DNA from: Massilia agilis | GTDB taxonomy: Bacteria > Pseudomonadota > Gammaproteobacteria > Burkholderiales > Burkholderiaceae_D | DNA: 64,000 nucleotides | Assembly: GCF_024756255.1 (NCBI RefSeq) | Contig: NZ_JANUHB010000002.1 | Location: 682,001 to 746,000, forward strand | Direction of reading: 5' to 3' | Part shown: positions 40,951 through 49,188 of the stretch, one piece after another | How the letters are laid out: every line of letters starts with the position of its first letter | How positions within the stretch are numbered: position 1 is the stretch's first letter | Notes under the pieces: model-generated | What the model was told of the DNA's origin: nothing | Database searches by the model: none | Seen by the model: only the letters and a program-made list of their open reading frames with translations | Position numbers and translations under genes: made by a program

Positions 40951-41961
40951 ATGTTTATCCGAAAAGCACTTCATTCGCTGGCCGCGCTTGCGCTGCTGGC
41001 AGGTTCGCCGGCCTTCGCGGCCGACATCACGCTGCTGAACGTGTCGTATGACCCGACGCGCGAGCTGTACCAGGAATTCAACGCGGCCTTCGCCCGCCAA
41101 TGGAAAGCCAAAACCGGCGACAACGTCACGGTGCGGCAGTCGCATGGCGGCTCGGGCAAGCAAGCGCGCGCGGTGATCGATGGCCTGCAGGCCGACGTCG
41201 TCACGCTTGCGCTCGCCTACGATATCGATGCTATCAGCGAACGCGGCCTTATCGCGCACGGCTGGCAGCAGCGCTTTGACGGCCACAGCGCGCCTTACAC
41301 GTCCACGATCGTGTTCCTCGTCCGCAAAGGCAACCCCAAGCATATTCGCGATTGGGGTGACCTGGTCAAACCGGGCGTGCAGGTGATTACGCCGAACCCG
41401 AAAACGTCCGGCGGCGCGCGCTGGAACCACCTGGCCGCCTGGGGCTACGCACTGCGCCAGCCCGGCGCAACCGAAGCGAGCGCCAAGGAATACCTGGCAA
41501 AGCTCTACCGCAACGTGCCGGTGCTCGATTCCGGCGCGCGCGGCGCCACCACCACCTTTGTCGAACGCGGCATCGGCGACGTGTTGCTTGCTTGGGAAAA
41601 CGAAGCCCTGCTCGCGCAAAAGGAACTTGGCCAGGACAAGTTTGAAATCGTGGCGCCGTCCGTCAGCATCCTGGCCGAGCCGCCGGTCGCGCTGGTGGAC
41701 AAAGTCGTCGACAAGCGCGGCACGCGCAAGGCGGCCGAGGCCTACCTCGCCTACCTGTACAGCGACGAGGGGCAGCAGATCATTGCCAAGCACTATTACC
41801 GCCCCGCCGTTGAACGCTTTGCCCGCAAGTACGCCGGCCAGTTTCCGGTCGTGAAGCTCTTTACCGTGGACGAGGTCGCCGGTGGCTGGGCCAGTGCGCA
41901 AAAGCTGCACTTTGCCGACGGCGGCCTGTTCGACCAGATCTACCAGCCGGGAAAAAAGTGA
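40951..41961 (+). CDS. sbp: Sulfate ABC transporter substrate-binding protein
   Basis: 336 residues with a signal peptide ending in GSPAFAADI. The family hallmarks [31 protein letters not shown] and [20 protein letters not shown] are all present, so sulfate/thiosulfate binding is well supported. The ATG at 40951 has only a weak AAGAG. It stands alone; no cysTWA permease or ATPase genes are nearby, so it must serve a system encoded elsewhere. A complex of GC-rich hairpins follows. Confidence 0.93.
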   Translation: MFIRKALHSLAALALLAGSPAFAADITLLNVSYDPTRELYQEFNAAFARQWKAKTGDNVTVRQSHGGSGKQARAVIDGLQADVVTLALAYDIDAISERGLIAHGWQQRFDGHSAPYTSTIVFLVRKGNPKHIRDWGDLVKPGVQVITPNPKTSGGARWNHLAAWGYALRQPGATEASAKEYLAKLYRNVPVLDSGARGATTTFVERGIGDVLLAWENEALLAQKELGQDKFEIVAPSVSILAEPPVALVDKVVDKRGTRKAAEAYLAYLYSDEGQQIIAKHYYRPAVERFARKYAGQFPVVKLFTVDEVAGGWASAQKLHFADGGLFDQIYQPGKK

Positions 41962-41967
41962 CTTGAA

Positions 41968-42048
41968 ATCGTGGCACTGGCCACGATCATGACTGTTCAT
42001 GAAGCAGCACAGGCCGGCCCGGCCGCGAACCAACCGCGGCCGGGCCGG
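41968..42048. other. Two hairpins between sbp and the SDR gene
   Basis: ATCGTGGC (41968-41975) pairs with GCCACGAT (41980-41987) around 4 nt. CCGGCCCGGCCGCG (42014-42027) pairs perfectly over 14 bp with 42035-42048 around 7 nt. Neither is followed by a T-run, so termination would be Rho-assisted or they are mRNA 3'-end stabilisers. Confidence 0.5.
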
Positions 42049-42079
42049 TCCTTCCCAGATACCCATCGAGGAGGAAGTC

Positions 42080-43102
42080 ATGGCAGTCAATCTTCGCAAG
42101 ATCAACGAACAGGTGATGGTGATCACCGGCGCCACCAGCGGCATTGGCCTGACGACCGCGCGCATGGCGGCAAGCCAGGGTGCGCGGCTGGTGCTGGCTG
42201 CACGCAGCGCCGACGCGCTCGACCAGTTGGCCAGCGAGCTGCGCCGGCAAGGTTCGCAAGTGGCCACCGTTGCGGCCGACGTCGGCAAACAGGACGACGT
42301 GGAGCGCATCGGCCAGGCCGCAATGGAGCGTTTCGGCCGCATCGACACCTGGGTCAACAACGCCGGCGTTTCCATTTACGGCAGGATCGAGGAAGTGCCG
42401 ATCGAAGACCAGCAGCGCGTGATGCAGACCAACTTCTGGGGCGTCGTGTACGGCTCGCTGGAAGCGGTCAAGCGCATGAAGACGCGCGGCGGCGGCGCCC
42501 TCATCAACCTGGGCAGCGAAGTATCGACCCGGGCCGTGCCGTTGCAGGGCGTGTACTCGGCCTCCAAGCACGCGGTCAAGGGCTATACCGACGCGCTGCG
42601 CATGGAGCTGGAGAAGGAAGGCGCGCCGATCTCGGTGACGCTGGTGCGGCCGTCGGCCATCGACACCATGTTCACGGTGCACGCCAAAAATTACATGGAC
42701 AAGGAGCCCACCCTGCCCCCGCCGGTGTATGCGCCCGAGCTGGTGGCCGAGTCGATCCTGCATGCGGCCCAGCATCCCGTGCGCGACGTGTTCGTCGGCG
42801 GCCATGCCAAGTTCGCGTCGGTCAGCGATATCACGATGCCGCGCGCGCTCGACCGCTTCATGCAAGCCTTCGTCTTCCGCCAGCAGCAGACGGATGCACC
42901 CGCCGCGCCGGGCCGGCGCGACGCCCTCTACGCGCCCGATCCGGCGACCGAGCTGCGCGAGCGCCAAGGCATGCCGCGCAGCGTGCACGAGCACTCGCCT
43001 TACACCGCGCTCGCACGCCACTCCGGGCCGCTGAAGACCGCCCTGCTCGGCGCCGGTGCGCTATTTGCGTGGAGTATGCTGTCCCGGCGGGCGGCTCGAT
43101 AG
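42080..43102 (+). CDS. Short-chain dehydrogenase/reductase with C-terminal extension
   Basis: 340 residues from the ATG at 42080 (GAGGAGGAAGTC upstream). The Rossmann loop TGATSGIGLTTARM, the NNAG motif, and SEVSTRAVPLQGVYSASKHAVKG with the YxxxK pair are intact. The C-terminal ~90 residues extend beyond the SDR fold and end in a hydrophobic segment (ALLGAGALFAWSML) that may anchor it to the membrane. The substrate is unknown. The last 42 bp overlap the convergent acidic-protein gene. Confidence 0.88.
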   Translation: MAVNLRKINEQVMVITGATSGIGLTTARMAASQGARLVLAARSADALDQLASELRRQGSQVATVAADVGKQDDVERIGQAAMERFGRIDTWVNNAGVSIYGRIEEVPIEDQQRVMQTNFWGVVYGSLEAVKRMKTRGGGALINLGSEVSTRAVPLQGVYSASKHAVKGYTDALRMELEKEGAPISVTLVRPSAIDTMFTVHAKNYMDKEPTLPPPVYAPELVAESILHAAQHPVRDVFVGGHAKFASVSDITMPRALDRFMQAFVFRQQQTDAPAAPGRRDALYAPDPATELRERQGMPRSVHEHSPYTALARHSGPLKTALLGAGALFAWSMLSRRAAR

Positions 43103-43498
43103 GAATTCGGTGTCCTCGTCACTAAGCGGCGTGTCGGGGATCACCTCGACGTGGTCGGTCGAAATGTCGGAGCCGGCCTCGGCAATGGTGTCGCGGCCGG
43201 CGCTGGCGCGCTCGCCCGTGCCGCCGTAGTCGCTGTCGGACGAAAAATTGGCGTCGCCGATGTCCGGGCCCGCGGTTTCGCCCGCATGGCTGCTCTCCAT
43301 GTCCGAGGTGGTACCCTCGTCCAGGTTGATCACCTGGTCGTCATCCAGGTTGTCGGCAAAGCCGTGGCCGCCGACGACGTCGCTGCCGGTATCGGAAATG
43401 TCGCTCGGGCCGAGCGAATCGATTCCCTTGCCGCGGCCAAGGCTGCGGTCCGGGCGTTCCGGAAAGTTGTCCGGGTCAAGCGTGCTGCTGCCAGTCAT
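43061..43498 (-). CDS. Acidic low-complexity protein, hypothetical
   Basis: 145 residues, strongly acidic and rich in Asp, Ser and Gly, with no hydrophobic core and no signal peptide. It is probably disordered. The RGKGIDSLGPSDISDTGSDVVGG stretch recurs, in my recollection, in small acidic proteins of Burkholderiales annotated only as hypothetical. Its 3' end overlaps the SDR gene by 42 bp on the opposite strand. No domain or partner is suggested. Confidence 0.6.
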   Translation of the reverse strand: MTGSSTLDPDNFPERPDRSLGRGKGIDSLGPSDISDTGSDVVGGHGFADNLDDDQVINLDEGTTSDMESSHAGETAGPDIGDANFSSDSDYGGTGERASAGRDTIAEAGSDISTDHVEVIPDTPLSDEDTEFLSSRPPGQHTPRK

Positions 43499-43644
43499 GA
43501 TTTCTCTCCCTGTGATGCAAGCCTTGGCGGCGACGGAGACACGCGCACGCAGGTGCGCGCAATGCGCCGCGCCGGGGCGTTGCGGATGGTGGATGCCATC
43601 GCCACAGGCTACCGAATTTTCAATTGACGCGGCGCAGCGTAGCC

Positions 43645-44577
43645 TCAGAAGGCGTGCCGCATGCCAAAGCTCAAGGCCGAGCTGGTGCGGCCGGGCGCAT
43701 CGTAGCTGGTGCGCGGCTGGCCAGCGGCGCTGAGGTTCTGCGTGTGCGACCAGGCCGCGTAGAAATCGGTGTGGCGGTCAACCGCATACGACGCGCCCAG
43801 CGCGAACTGGTTGGCGTCGCGGTTGGCCGGATCCCGGTCGTTCTTGTGGACGAATGAAGCGAGCAGCGTGGTGGCACGCCCGGCCGGCACTGCCACGCCG
43901 AACAGCACGTCGCGGCTGTCGGTGGAGGGCGTGGTGGCCATCGACGCGCCATAGGGATTGTCGGGGTTGAACAGCGGCGTGCTCCCCCAGCCGTTGTTGG
44001 CGCTGAAGCCGGCGTAGGCCGTGCCCCAGCCAAAGCGCATGTTGGCCGCAATCAGCGAGTTCTTCGCTTCCATGTTGTTGCCAGCCAGGTCGTACAGCCG
44101 CACCTTGGCCACATGCCGGTTCTGGTGCGCCGCGCGCAGCGTCAGCGGGCCAAGCTGGTAAGCCAGCGACATGCCCCACGCCCGGTTGCCGGGGTCGCGG
44201 TAACTCGTATCGCTCGAGTACGATGCGCCGGCGGAAAAGCCCTTGACGGGCGGGCTGTGGAACTGCATGGTGCCGTCGGCGCGCCGGTTGCCGTTGGCGA
44301 TGACGCTGGCGGCGTGGCCGGCCGCGTCTCCGCCTGACGGCTCGCCCACGTCGGCCAGCGCGAGGTAGTCCAGGCTGTACTCGCGACCCGACGGCGGCAG
44401 CATGGAACCGCCCATGTACGGCGCCCCCGGCAGCACGCCTGGCAGCGCCGCGGCCGCAGGGCGTGCCGCAGCGCCAGCGGGGTCGCGCGTGTAGAACGCA
44501 ACCCCGTCCTGGGTCTGCGCGTACGCAAACGCCGCGTATCCTCCAAGAGCAGCGAACACTAGAATTGACGGTTTCAT
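43645..44577 (-). CDS. Gram-negative porin-like protein, short N-terminus
   Basis: 310 residues, versus 340-400 for typical betaproteobacterial porins. The signal peptide ends in FAYAQTQ. The usual first strand (SSVTLYG...) and second strand are missing, replaced by a Pro/Ala/Gly-rich stretch. From about residue 65 the porin_4 pattern resumes (EYSLDYLALADVGEP, GFSAGASYSSD, GMSLAYQLGPLTLRAAHQNR), and the protein ends FGMRHAF with the terminal Phe needed for barrel assembly. It may be a smaller barrel or an incomplete one. Confidence 0.75.
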   Translation of the reverse strand: MKPSILVFAALGGYAAFAYAQTQDGVAFYTRDPAGAAARPAAAALPGVLPGAPYMGGSMLPPSGREYSLDYLALADVGEPSGGDAAGHAASVIANGNRRADGTMQFHSPPVKGFSAGASYSSDTSYRDPGNRAWGMSLAYQLGPLTLRAAHQNRHVAKVRLYDLAGNNMEAKNSLIAANMRFGWGTAYAGFSANNGWGSTPLFNPDNPYGASMATTPSTDSRDVLFGVAVPAGRATTLLASFVHKNDRDPANRDANQFALGASYAVDRHTDFYAAWSHTQNLSAAGQPRTSYDAPGRTSSALSFGMRHAF

Positions 44578-44785
44578 GGCGTGGCCTCTTTACGCCTCTA
44601 CCTTATCCTCTTTGCCAGCGGATTCATCTGTCCAAAATCCCACAAACCATCCCTCAAATGTTCTCGTTTTTTTGTCGGCATTCTCTGACGACACAAACGC
44701 AACAGAAACGTGTCGCGCAAAGCACGCTCCCCACTTTCAATTTGCATCAAAAACAATTCCTCAAACAAATAAAGGACAAGAAAAG

Positions 44786-44959
44786 ATGAGACAGCCTGCC
44801 TGTTCGCTGCGCGTATTGAGCTTTGCCATCTGCAGCGTGGTGCAGGTTGCCGTCAACCTGACCGGCGAGCGGCAGTCCTACGCCCTGCCCGGGCACAAGC
44901 GCGCCAGCCTGCCGGCGTGGGGCTACCGGATCGACGCGCGCACACCAGGCGGCAAGTAA
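44786..44959 (+). CDS. Small hypothetical protein
   Basis: 57 residues. AAAGGACAAGAAAAG precedes the ATG at 44786. An N-terminal hydrophobic segment (LRVLSFAICSVVQVAVNL) is followed by a basic tail (GHKRASLPAWGYRIDARTPGGK). No known family. Its 208-bp upstream region, shared with the porin gene, is AT-rich for this genome. It ends 17 bp before the convergent XRE gene stop. Confidence 0.5.
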   Translation: MRQPACSLRVLSFAICSVVQVAVNLTGERQSYALPGHKRASLPAWGYRIDARTPGGK

Positions 44960-44976
44960 CAAGGCCGGCGGGCTGC

Positions 44977-45714
44977 TCAGCCGGTCCGCCGCAGCTGCGT
45001 GAACTGCACCGGCTCCCATTCCCGCATCGCCACCAGCAGCCCGGTGCCGCGCCGCTTGGGCAGTGGCGAGGCCAGGCTCTCCTGGTGCAGCTGCGCAAAT
45101 CGCGCCCGCAGCTGCCGCAACTCCGCCTGCATCTTCTCCATCGCCACGTCGGTGAGCATCCCATGCGTGAACGCCAGCGACTCTTCGCTCCCGTGGAACG
45201 CGCTGGCCAGGAAGTCGCCCATGCCATCGCCACGAAAATAGCGCCGGATCGGCCCATCGGCGATCCAGTCGAAGTCGCGCGCCACCGTCAACCGGATCCG
45301 GTTCCCCGGCATTAACGCGATCAGCCGCAGCCGGTCCAGGCGCGCCAGCCGCTCGATGCACTCCGCTTCCGTCAGCCGGTACACTGCAATGATGTCGCGC
45401 AGCGTCCAATGGTTCAGCGCGCACACCGCCACCAGCAACAGCTTCGGGTCGGACACCAGCTCCTTCTCCTGCTCCACCGTCAGCGTGCGCAACTGCTCTT
45501 CCGCGCGCGCGGCCTCCTGCGCCAGTTCGGCAACGGTAAAGCCGAGCAGGTTGCAGACCTCGACCAGCCGGTCGAGTGCAAACGACTCGGACGCGAACAG
45601 GCGTTTGACGCTCGCTTCAGACAGGTCGAGCGCCACTGCGACATCGCGATAGGTCTTGCCCTGCAGTTTGAGCTGGCGTTTCAGTGTGTTGAGCAGTTGG
45701 GTGACTTCGGACAT
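44977..45714 (-). CDS. XRE-type helix-turn-helix regulator
   Basis: 245 residues from the ATG at 45714. The HTH is at residues ~15-65 (LKLQGKTYRDVAVALDLSEASVKRLFASESFALDRLVEVCNLLG). The C-terminal ~170 residues form a helical domain (ELVSDPKLLLVAVCALNHWTLRDIIAVYRLTEAECIERLARL, then RDFDWIADGPIRRYFRGDGMGDFL) seen in a family of XRE regulators whose ligand is unknown. The inverted repeat just upstream is placed for autorepression. Confidence 0.88.
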   Translation of the reverse strand: MSEVTQLLNTLKRQLKLQGKTYRDVAVALDLSEASVKRLFASESFALDRLVEVCNLLGFTVAELAQEAARAEEQLRTLTVEQEKELVSDPKLLLVAVCALNHWTLRDIIAVYRLTEAECIERLARLDRLRLIALMPGNRIRLTVARDFDWIADGPIRRYFRGDGMGDFLASAFHGSEESLAFTHGMLTDVAMEKMQAELRQLRARFAQLHQESLASPLPKRRGTGLLVAMREWEPVQFTQLRRTG

Positions 45715-45720
45715 GGGCGC

Positions 45721-45760
45721 AGGTATCGGCAACTGATACCTGAACAGTAAAGAATTGCAA
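45721..45760 (-). promoter_or_regulatory. Promoter and operator of the XRE gene
   Basis: TTGCAA (45760 to 45755) and TATCAG (45738 to 45733) are 16 bp apart on the minus strand. AGGTATC-N7-GATACCT (45721-45741) overlaps the -10 and ends 7 bp before the ATG, an autorepression layout. Confidence 0.5.
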
Positions 45761-45834
45761 CTTTTTGCGCAAGCGGCCACGCCGGCGGGCAAAAGCGCAT
45801 GCTCCGGACATCGCAACCTCTACCGGAGCCTGAC

Positions 45835-46650
45835 GTGAAAACTGCCATGCGCCACCTGCCGCCGGCGATTGCCGCCGCGCTGCCCCTTGCAATGCTGGTC
45901 CACGGCCCCATCGCGCAACTATCGCACTATCACGACTTTGCCGACCGTGCACAACTCTTCGGTATCCCGCACGCAGGCGACGTCCTGTCCAATGTCGCCT
46001 TTGCGCTGGTGGCGGCATGGGGACTCGTCCGGCTTGGCGCCATGCGCACGCATCCCCTGCTTCGGCGCGCCTGGCCGGGCTACCTGCTGTTCCTGCTGGC
46101 GCTCCTGCTGACGGCATTTGGCTCGGCGTTCTACCACCTGGCCCCGGACAACGCGCGCCTGGTGTGGGACCGCCTGCCGATTGCCCTTGCCTGCGCTGGT
46201 CTCCTCGCTGGCGCCCGCGCCGACAACCTTGCGCGCGAACGCTGCGCCCGCGACACCCTCCTGTTCGCCCTGGCCGCAGGCGCAAGCGTGGCTTGGTGGG
46301 CGATTACGGATCGCAACGGTGCCGGCGACCTTCGTCCCTATCTGCTCATGCAGGCGCTGCCGCTGCTGCTGATCCCGGCATGGCAGTTGGCTGGCGGCGC
46401 CCCGGCCGTGGAACGCCGAGCGTTTGGCGCCGCCCTCCTGCTTTACTGTCTCGCCAAGGCGGCCGAACTGGCCGACCGTCCCGTGCTCGACGCGCTGGGG
46501 TGGATGAGTGGGCACACGCTCAAACACCTGCTGGCCGCCGCCGCTGCCGCACTGATCGTCTCACGTCTGATCGCGCGCACCGCGCACAGTCCCCTGGCTT
46601 CAGGCCGACGTACCAAATACGATACCGACGGCGGCCGCCGCCCCCATTGA
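45835..46650 (+). CDS. Ceramidase-family (CREST) membrane protein
   Basis: 271 residues. GTG at 45835 is preferred because GGAGCC lies 4-9 nt upstream; ATGs at 45799 and 45847 lack sites. Seven hydrophobic segments are visible. The metal/catalytic motifs of the alkaline ceramidase superfamily are recognisable: GSAFYHLAPDNARLVWDRLP and GHTLKHLLAA. Bacterial members may hydrolyse or sense membrane lipids. Its last 51 bp overlap the convergent VIT gene. Confidence 0.78.
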   Translation: MKTAMRHLPPAIAAALPLAMLVHGPIAQLSHYHDFADRAQLFGIPHAGDVLSNVAFALVAAWGLVRLGAMRTHPLLRRAWPGYLLFLLALLLTAFGSAFYHLAPDNARLVWDRLPIALACAGLLAGARADNLARERCARDTLLFALAAGASVAWWAITDRNGAGDLRPYLLMQALPLLLIPAWQLAGGAPAVERRAFGAALLLYCLAKAAELADRPVLDALGWMSGHTLKHLLAAAAAALIVSRLIARTAHSPLASGRRTKYDTDGGRRPH

Positions 46651-47295
46651 CAGCGCGCTCCAGAACGTCACCCGCGCCACACCCGGGCCGACCGGCGCGC
46701 CGCCTGCGCGCGCGGCGACCCCGCCAAGCACCGCCAGGAACACCAGCGAGGCCACAACCATCACCGGTATCAGCTGCTCGTGCGGCGTGAGCAGCACCAC
46801 CACTAGCGGCATGAATGCGCCGGCCGCGAAGCTGAGCGCGGACGCGAACGCCGCCTCCAGCGGCCGCGCCGCCAGCGTCTTGGAGATTCCCAGCTCGTCG
46901 CGCGCATGCGCATCGAGCGCATCGTGCCCCATCAGCTCGGTGGCCACCTGCTTGGCCAGCGCCGGGTCCAGCCCGCGCTGCACATAGATGTCCGCCAGCT
47001 CGCGGTGCTCCGCATCCGGCCTCTGGCGCAGCTCCATGCGCTCCGTGTCCAGCGCCGCCTTCTCCGTATCGGCCTGCGACTGCACCGACACGTACTCGCC
47101 GGTCGCCATCGACATGGCGCCCGCCACCAGCCCGGCCAGGGTGGCCGTGACGATGCTGCCGTGGCTGGCATGGGCGGCAGCCACCCCGAGCACCAGGCTC
47201 GAGGTGGAAACGATGCCATCGTTGGCGCCCAGCACGGCGGCACGCAGCCAGCCGATGGACCCGAGACGATGCCGTTCGCGGTGTGGTGCGGGCAT
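46600..47295 (-). CDS. VIT1/CCC1 family Fe/Mn transporter
   Basis: 231 residues. The VIT opening (LRAAVLGANDGIVSTSSLVLGVAAA), the cytosolic metal-binding helical region (LAGLVAGAMSMATGEYVSVQSQADTEKAALDTER) and the C-terminal membrane pair are present. Such proteins export Fe2+ or Mn2+ from the cytosol. The next gene upstream on this strand (EamA) ends 10 bp before its start. Confidence 0.92.
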   Translation of the reverse strand: MPAPHRERHRLGSIGWLRAAVLGANDGIVSTSSLVLGVAAAHASHGSIVTATLAGLVAGAMSMATGEYVSVQSQADTEKAALDTERMELRQRPDAEHRELADIYVQRGLDPALAKQVATELMGHDALDAHARDELGISKTLAARPLEAAFASALSFAAGAFMPLVVVLLTPHEQLIPVMVVASLVFLAVLGGVAARAGGAPVGPGVARVTFWSALSMGAAAAVGIVFGTSA

Positions 47296-47305
47296 GGAAA
47301 ACCTC

Positions 47306-47737
47306 CTAGAACAAGATGATGACGACCGAGCCGGCCACGATCAGCGCGCCGCCGAGCGCCACCTGCCAGGTCAGCTGCTCGCCTGCGAAGACGATGCCCA
47401 GCACGATCGCGATGGCGACGCTGAGCTTGTCCACCGGCGCGACCTTGCTCACCGGCCCGAGCTGCAAGGCACGGTAGTAGCACAGCCACGACAGCCCGGT
47501 CGCAATGCCGGACAGGACGAGGAACAGCCAGCTGTACGCCGAAATGCTTTCCAGCTTCTGCCACTCCGAACGCATCGACAAAATGCCGGCAGTGACGACC
47601 ATGATGACGATGGTGCGGATGAACGTGGCCATGTTCGAGTTGATGCCGGCCACGCCAAGTTTGCCGAACAGCGCCGTGAGCGCGGCAAAGAAGGCCGAGC
47701 CCAGCGCGAACAGGACCCAGCTCGGAAGCACTTTCAT
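47306..47737 (-). CDS. EamA/EmrE-like small transporter
   Basis: 143 residues with four to five membrane segments: the half-size EamA unit (FALGSAFFAALTALFGKLGVAGINSNMATFIRTIVIMVV, then KLSVAIAIVLGIVFAGEQLTWQVALGGALIVAGSVVIIL). One half-unit must dimerise to form a transporter. It is 10 bp upstream of the VIT gene, so the two are probably one operon. The substrate is unknown. Confidence 0.88.
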   Translation of the reverse strand: MKVLPSWVLFALGSAFFAALTALFGKLGVAGINSNMATFIRTIVIMVVTAGILSMRSEWQKLESISAYSWLFLVLSGIATGLSWLCYYRALQLGPVSKVAPVDKLSVAIAIVLGIVFAGEQLTWQVALGGALIVAGSVVIILF

Positions 47738-47859
47738 GAGTTCACCCTGCGTGGTTGCGGAACAGGGCTATTGTCGCACCGAAAGCAGGAGGCTTCGCAA
47801 TTTCATCGAAACTTTGCCGCGCGCGCCGGTTCAAAACCGGTGGCCACAAGGAGACGACG

Positions 47860-48282
47860 ATGCGACCGATTTCCGAAGTCATGACCCGCAACGTTGCCGT
47901 GATTCCGCCGGACGCGAGCCTGCAGCGGGCTGCCGAGCTGTTGCGCGACCTGGACCTTGTTGCGCTGCCCGTGTGTCACGGCAGCCGGCTGATGGGCATG
48001 ATTACGGACCGCGACATCGTCGTGCGCGCGGTGGCCCAGGGACTGTCACCGACCACCGCGCACGTGGCCGACGTGATGAGCACCGACGTGGCGTGGGTGT
48101 TCGAGGACGAGCCGCAAGGCCAGGTGTTGGAACTGATGGGGGAACGCCAGGCCCACCGCCTTCCGGTGGTGAGCCGCGAGATGGAGCTGGTGGGCATGGT
48201 GTCGATCAGCGACCTGGGCAACGCCGACGCGCAAACCGCGCCCGCGCCGCAGGCGCCCGGACGGCAGGCGCCACCGCCCTAG
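47860..48282 (+). CDS. CBS-domain pair protein
   Basis: 140 residues from the ATG at 47860 (AAGGAG upstream). Two CBS motifs form one Bateman module: MRPISEVMTRNVAVIPPDASLQRAAELLRDLDLVALPV...ITDRDIVVRAVAQG and VADVMSTDVAWVFEDEPQGQVLELMGERQAHRLPVV. The Pro/Ala tail is disordered. Such free-standing modules bind adenosyl nucleotides and regulate partners; no partner is adjacent. Confidence 0.9.
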   Translation: MRPISEVMTRNVAVIPPDASLQRAAELLRDLDLVALPVCHGSRLMGMITDRDIVVRAVAQGLSPTTAHVADVMSTDVAWVFEDEPQGQVLELMGERQAHRLPVVSREMELVGMVSISDLGNADAQTAPAPQAPGRQAPPP

Positions 48283-48301
48283 CCTGCTGGCCCTTGCCGT
48301 C

Positions 48302-49051
48302 TTAGCCGACGGTGTAACCCCCGTCGACGACAATCTCCTGGCCGTAAATGTTCTTCGCCTCGTCCGAGGCCAGGAACACCGAAGTTGCAGCGATATCGCC
48401 AGGCTCGCCGAATTTCCCTTGCATCAGCCGCGCGTTAATCTGCGCCGCCACCGTGCCGAGCACGTCCGCCGGCAAGCCAACCGTACCCCACAACGGCGTT
48501 GCGATCGGACCTGGCGCAATCGCGTTCACGCGGATGCCGCGCGGTGCCAGCTCCGCCGCCAGTGTCTGCGACAAGGACTTGAGCGCCGCTTTGCTGGCGC
48601 TGTAAATGGCAAGGCCAGGAAAGCCGACCTGCGTCAGGAAGGTGGTGATGAACTGGATCGATCCGCCCTTGCGGATGTGCGGCACGAACAGGCGCGCTGT
48701 TTCGGCGGCGCCGAACAGGTTGACCGAGAACTGTTCGGAGAATGCTTCGGCGGTGCTGTCGTCGAATCCCACGACGCGGGCAATACCGGCGTTCGGGACC
48801 AGGATATCGATGGCGTCGGTCTGCTTCAGGACGGATTCGACCAGTTGTCGCAGGTCGGCCTGACGGGTGACGTCGCCAGTAATCGCCACGACCTGGCCGG
48901 GATATGCGGCTTCCAGGGATTTCAGCGCCTCGGCATTGCGGGCAAACGCGAACACCTTTGCGCCTTCGGCAACGAATTTTTCAACAATCGCGCGCCCGAT
49001 ACCACTGCTTGCGCCCGTTACTACAGCGGTTTTCCCGTCCAGCCGTTTCAT
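48302..49051 (-). CDS. Short-chain dehydrogenase/reductase
   Basis: 249 residues from the ATG at 49051 (GGAGAAGCAT upstream). The NAD(P) loop TGASSGIGRAIVEKF, the NAG motif in PNAGIARV, the catalytic Ser (FITTFLTQV region, where the usual Ser is replaced by Thr) and YSASKAALKS are seen; the DGGYTVG end is typical. The annotated Ser replacement may lower confidence in classic catalysis. The substrate is unknown. It is convergent with the CBS gene. Confidence 0.88.
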   Translation of the reverse strand: MKRLDGKTAVVTGASSGIGRAIVEKFVAEGAKVFAFARNAEALKSLEAAYPGQVVAITGDVTRQADLRQLVESVLKQTDAIDILVPNAGIARVVGFDDSTAEAFSEQFSVNLFGAAETARLFVPHIRKGGSIQFITTFLTQVGFPGLAIYSASKAALKSLSQTLAAELAPRGIRVNAIAPGPIATPLWGTVGLPADVLGTVAAQINARLMQGKFGEPGDIAATSVFLASDEAKNIYGQEIVVDGGYTVG

Positions 49052-49188
49052 ATGCTTCTCCAAAAAAGGAAGTGTGTGAGGTTGCAGAAGTCAACGAAAG
49101 CGACTCTACCATTAAACATGCATTCAATCTACATGTTTAACGATGAGCTGCTGGGAAATGAACAGAAATCAAGGAGCCAGCCGCGAAA

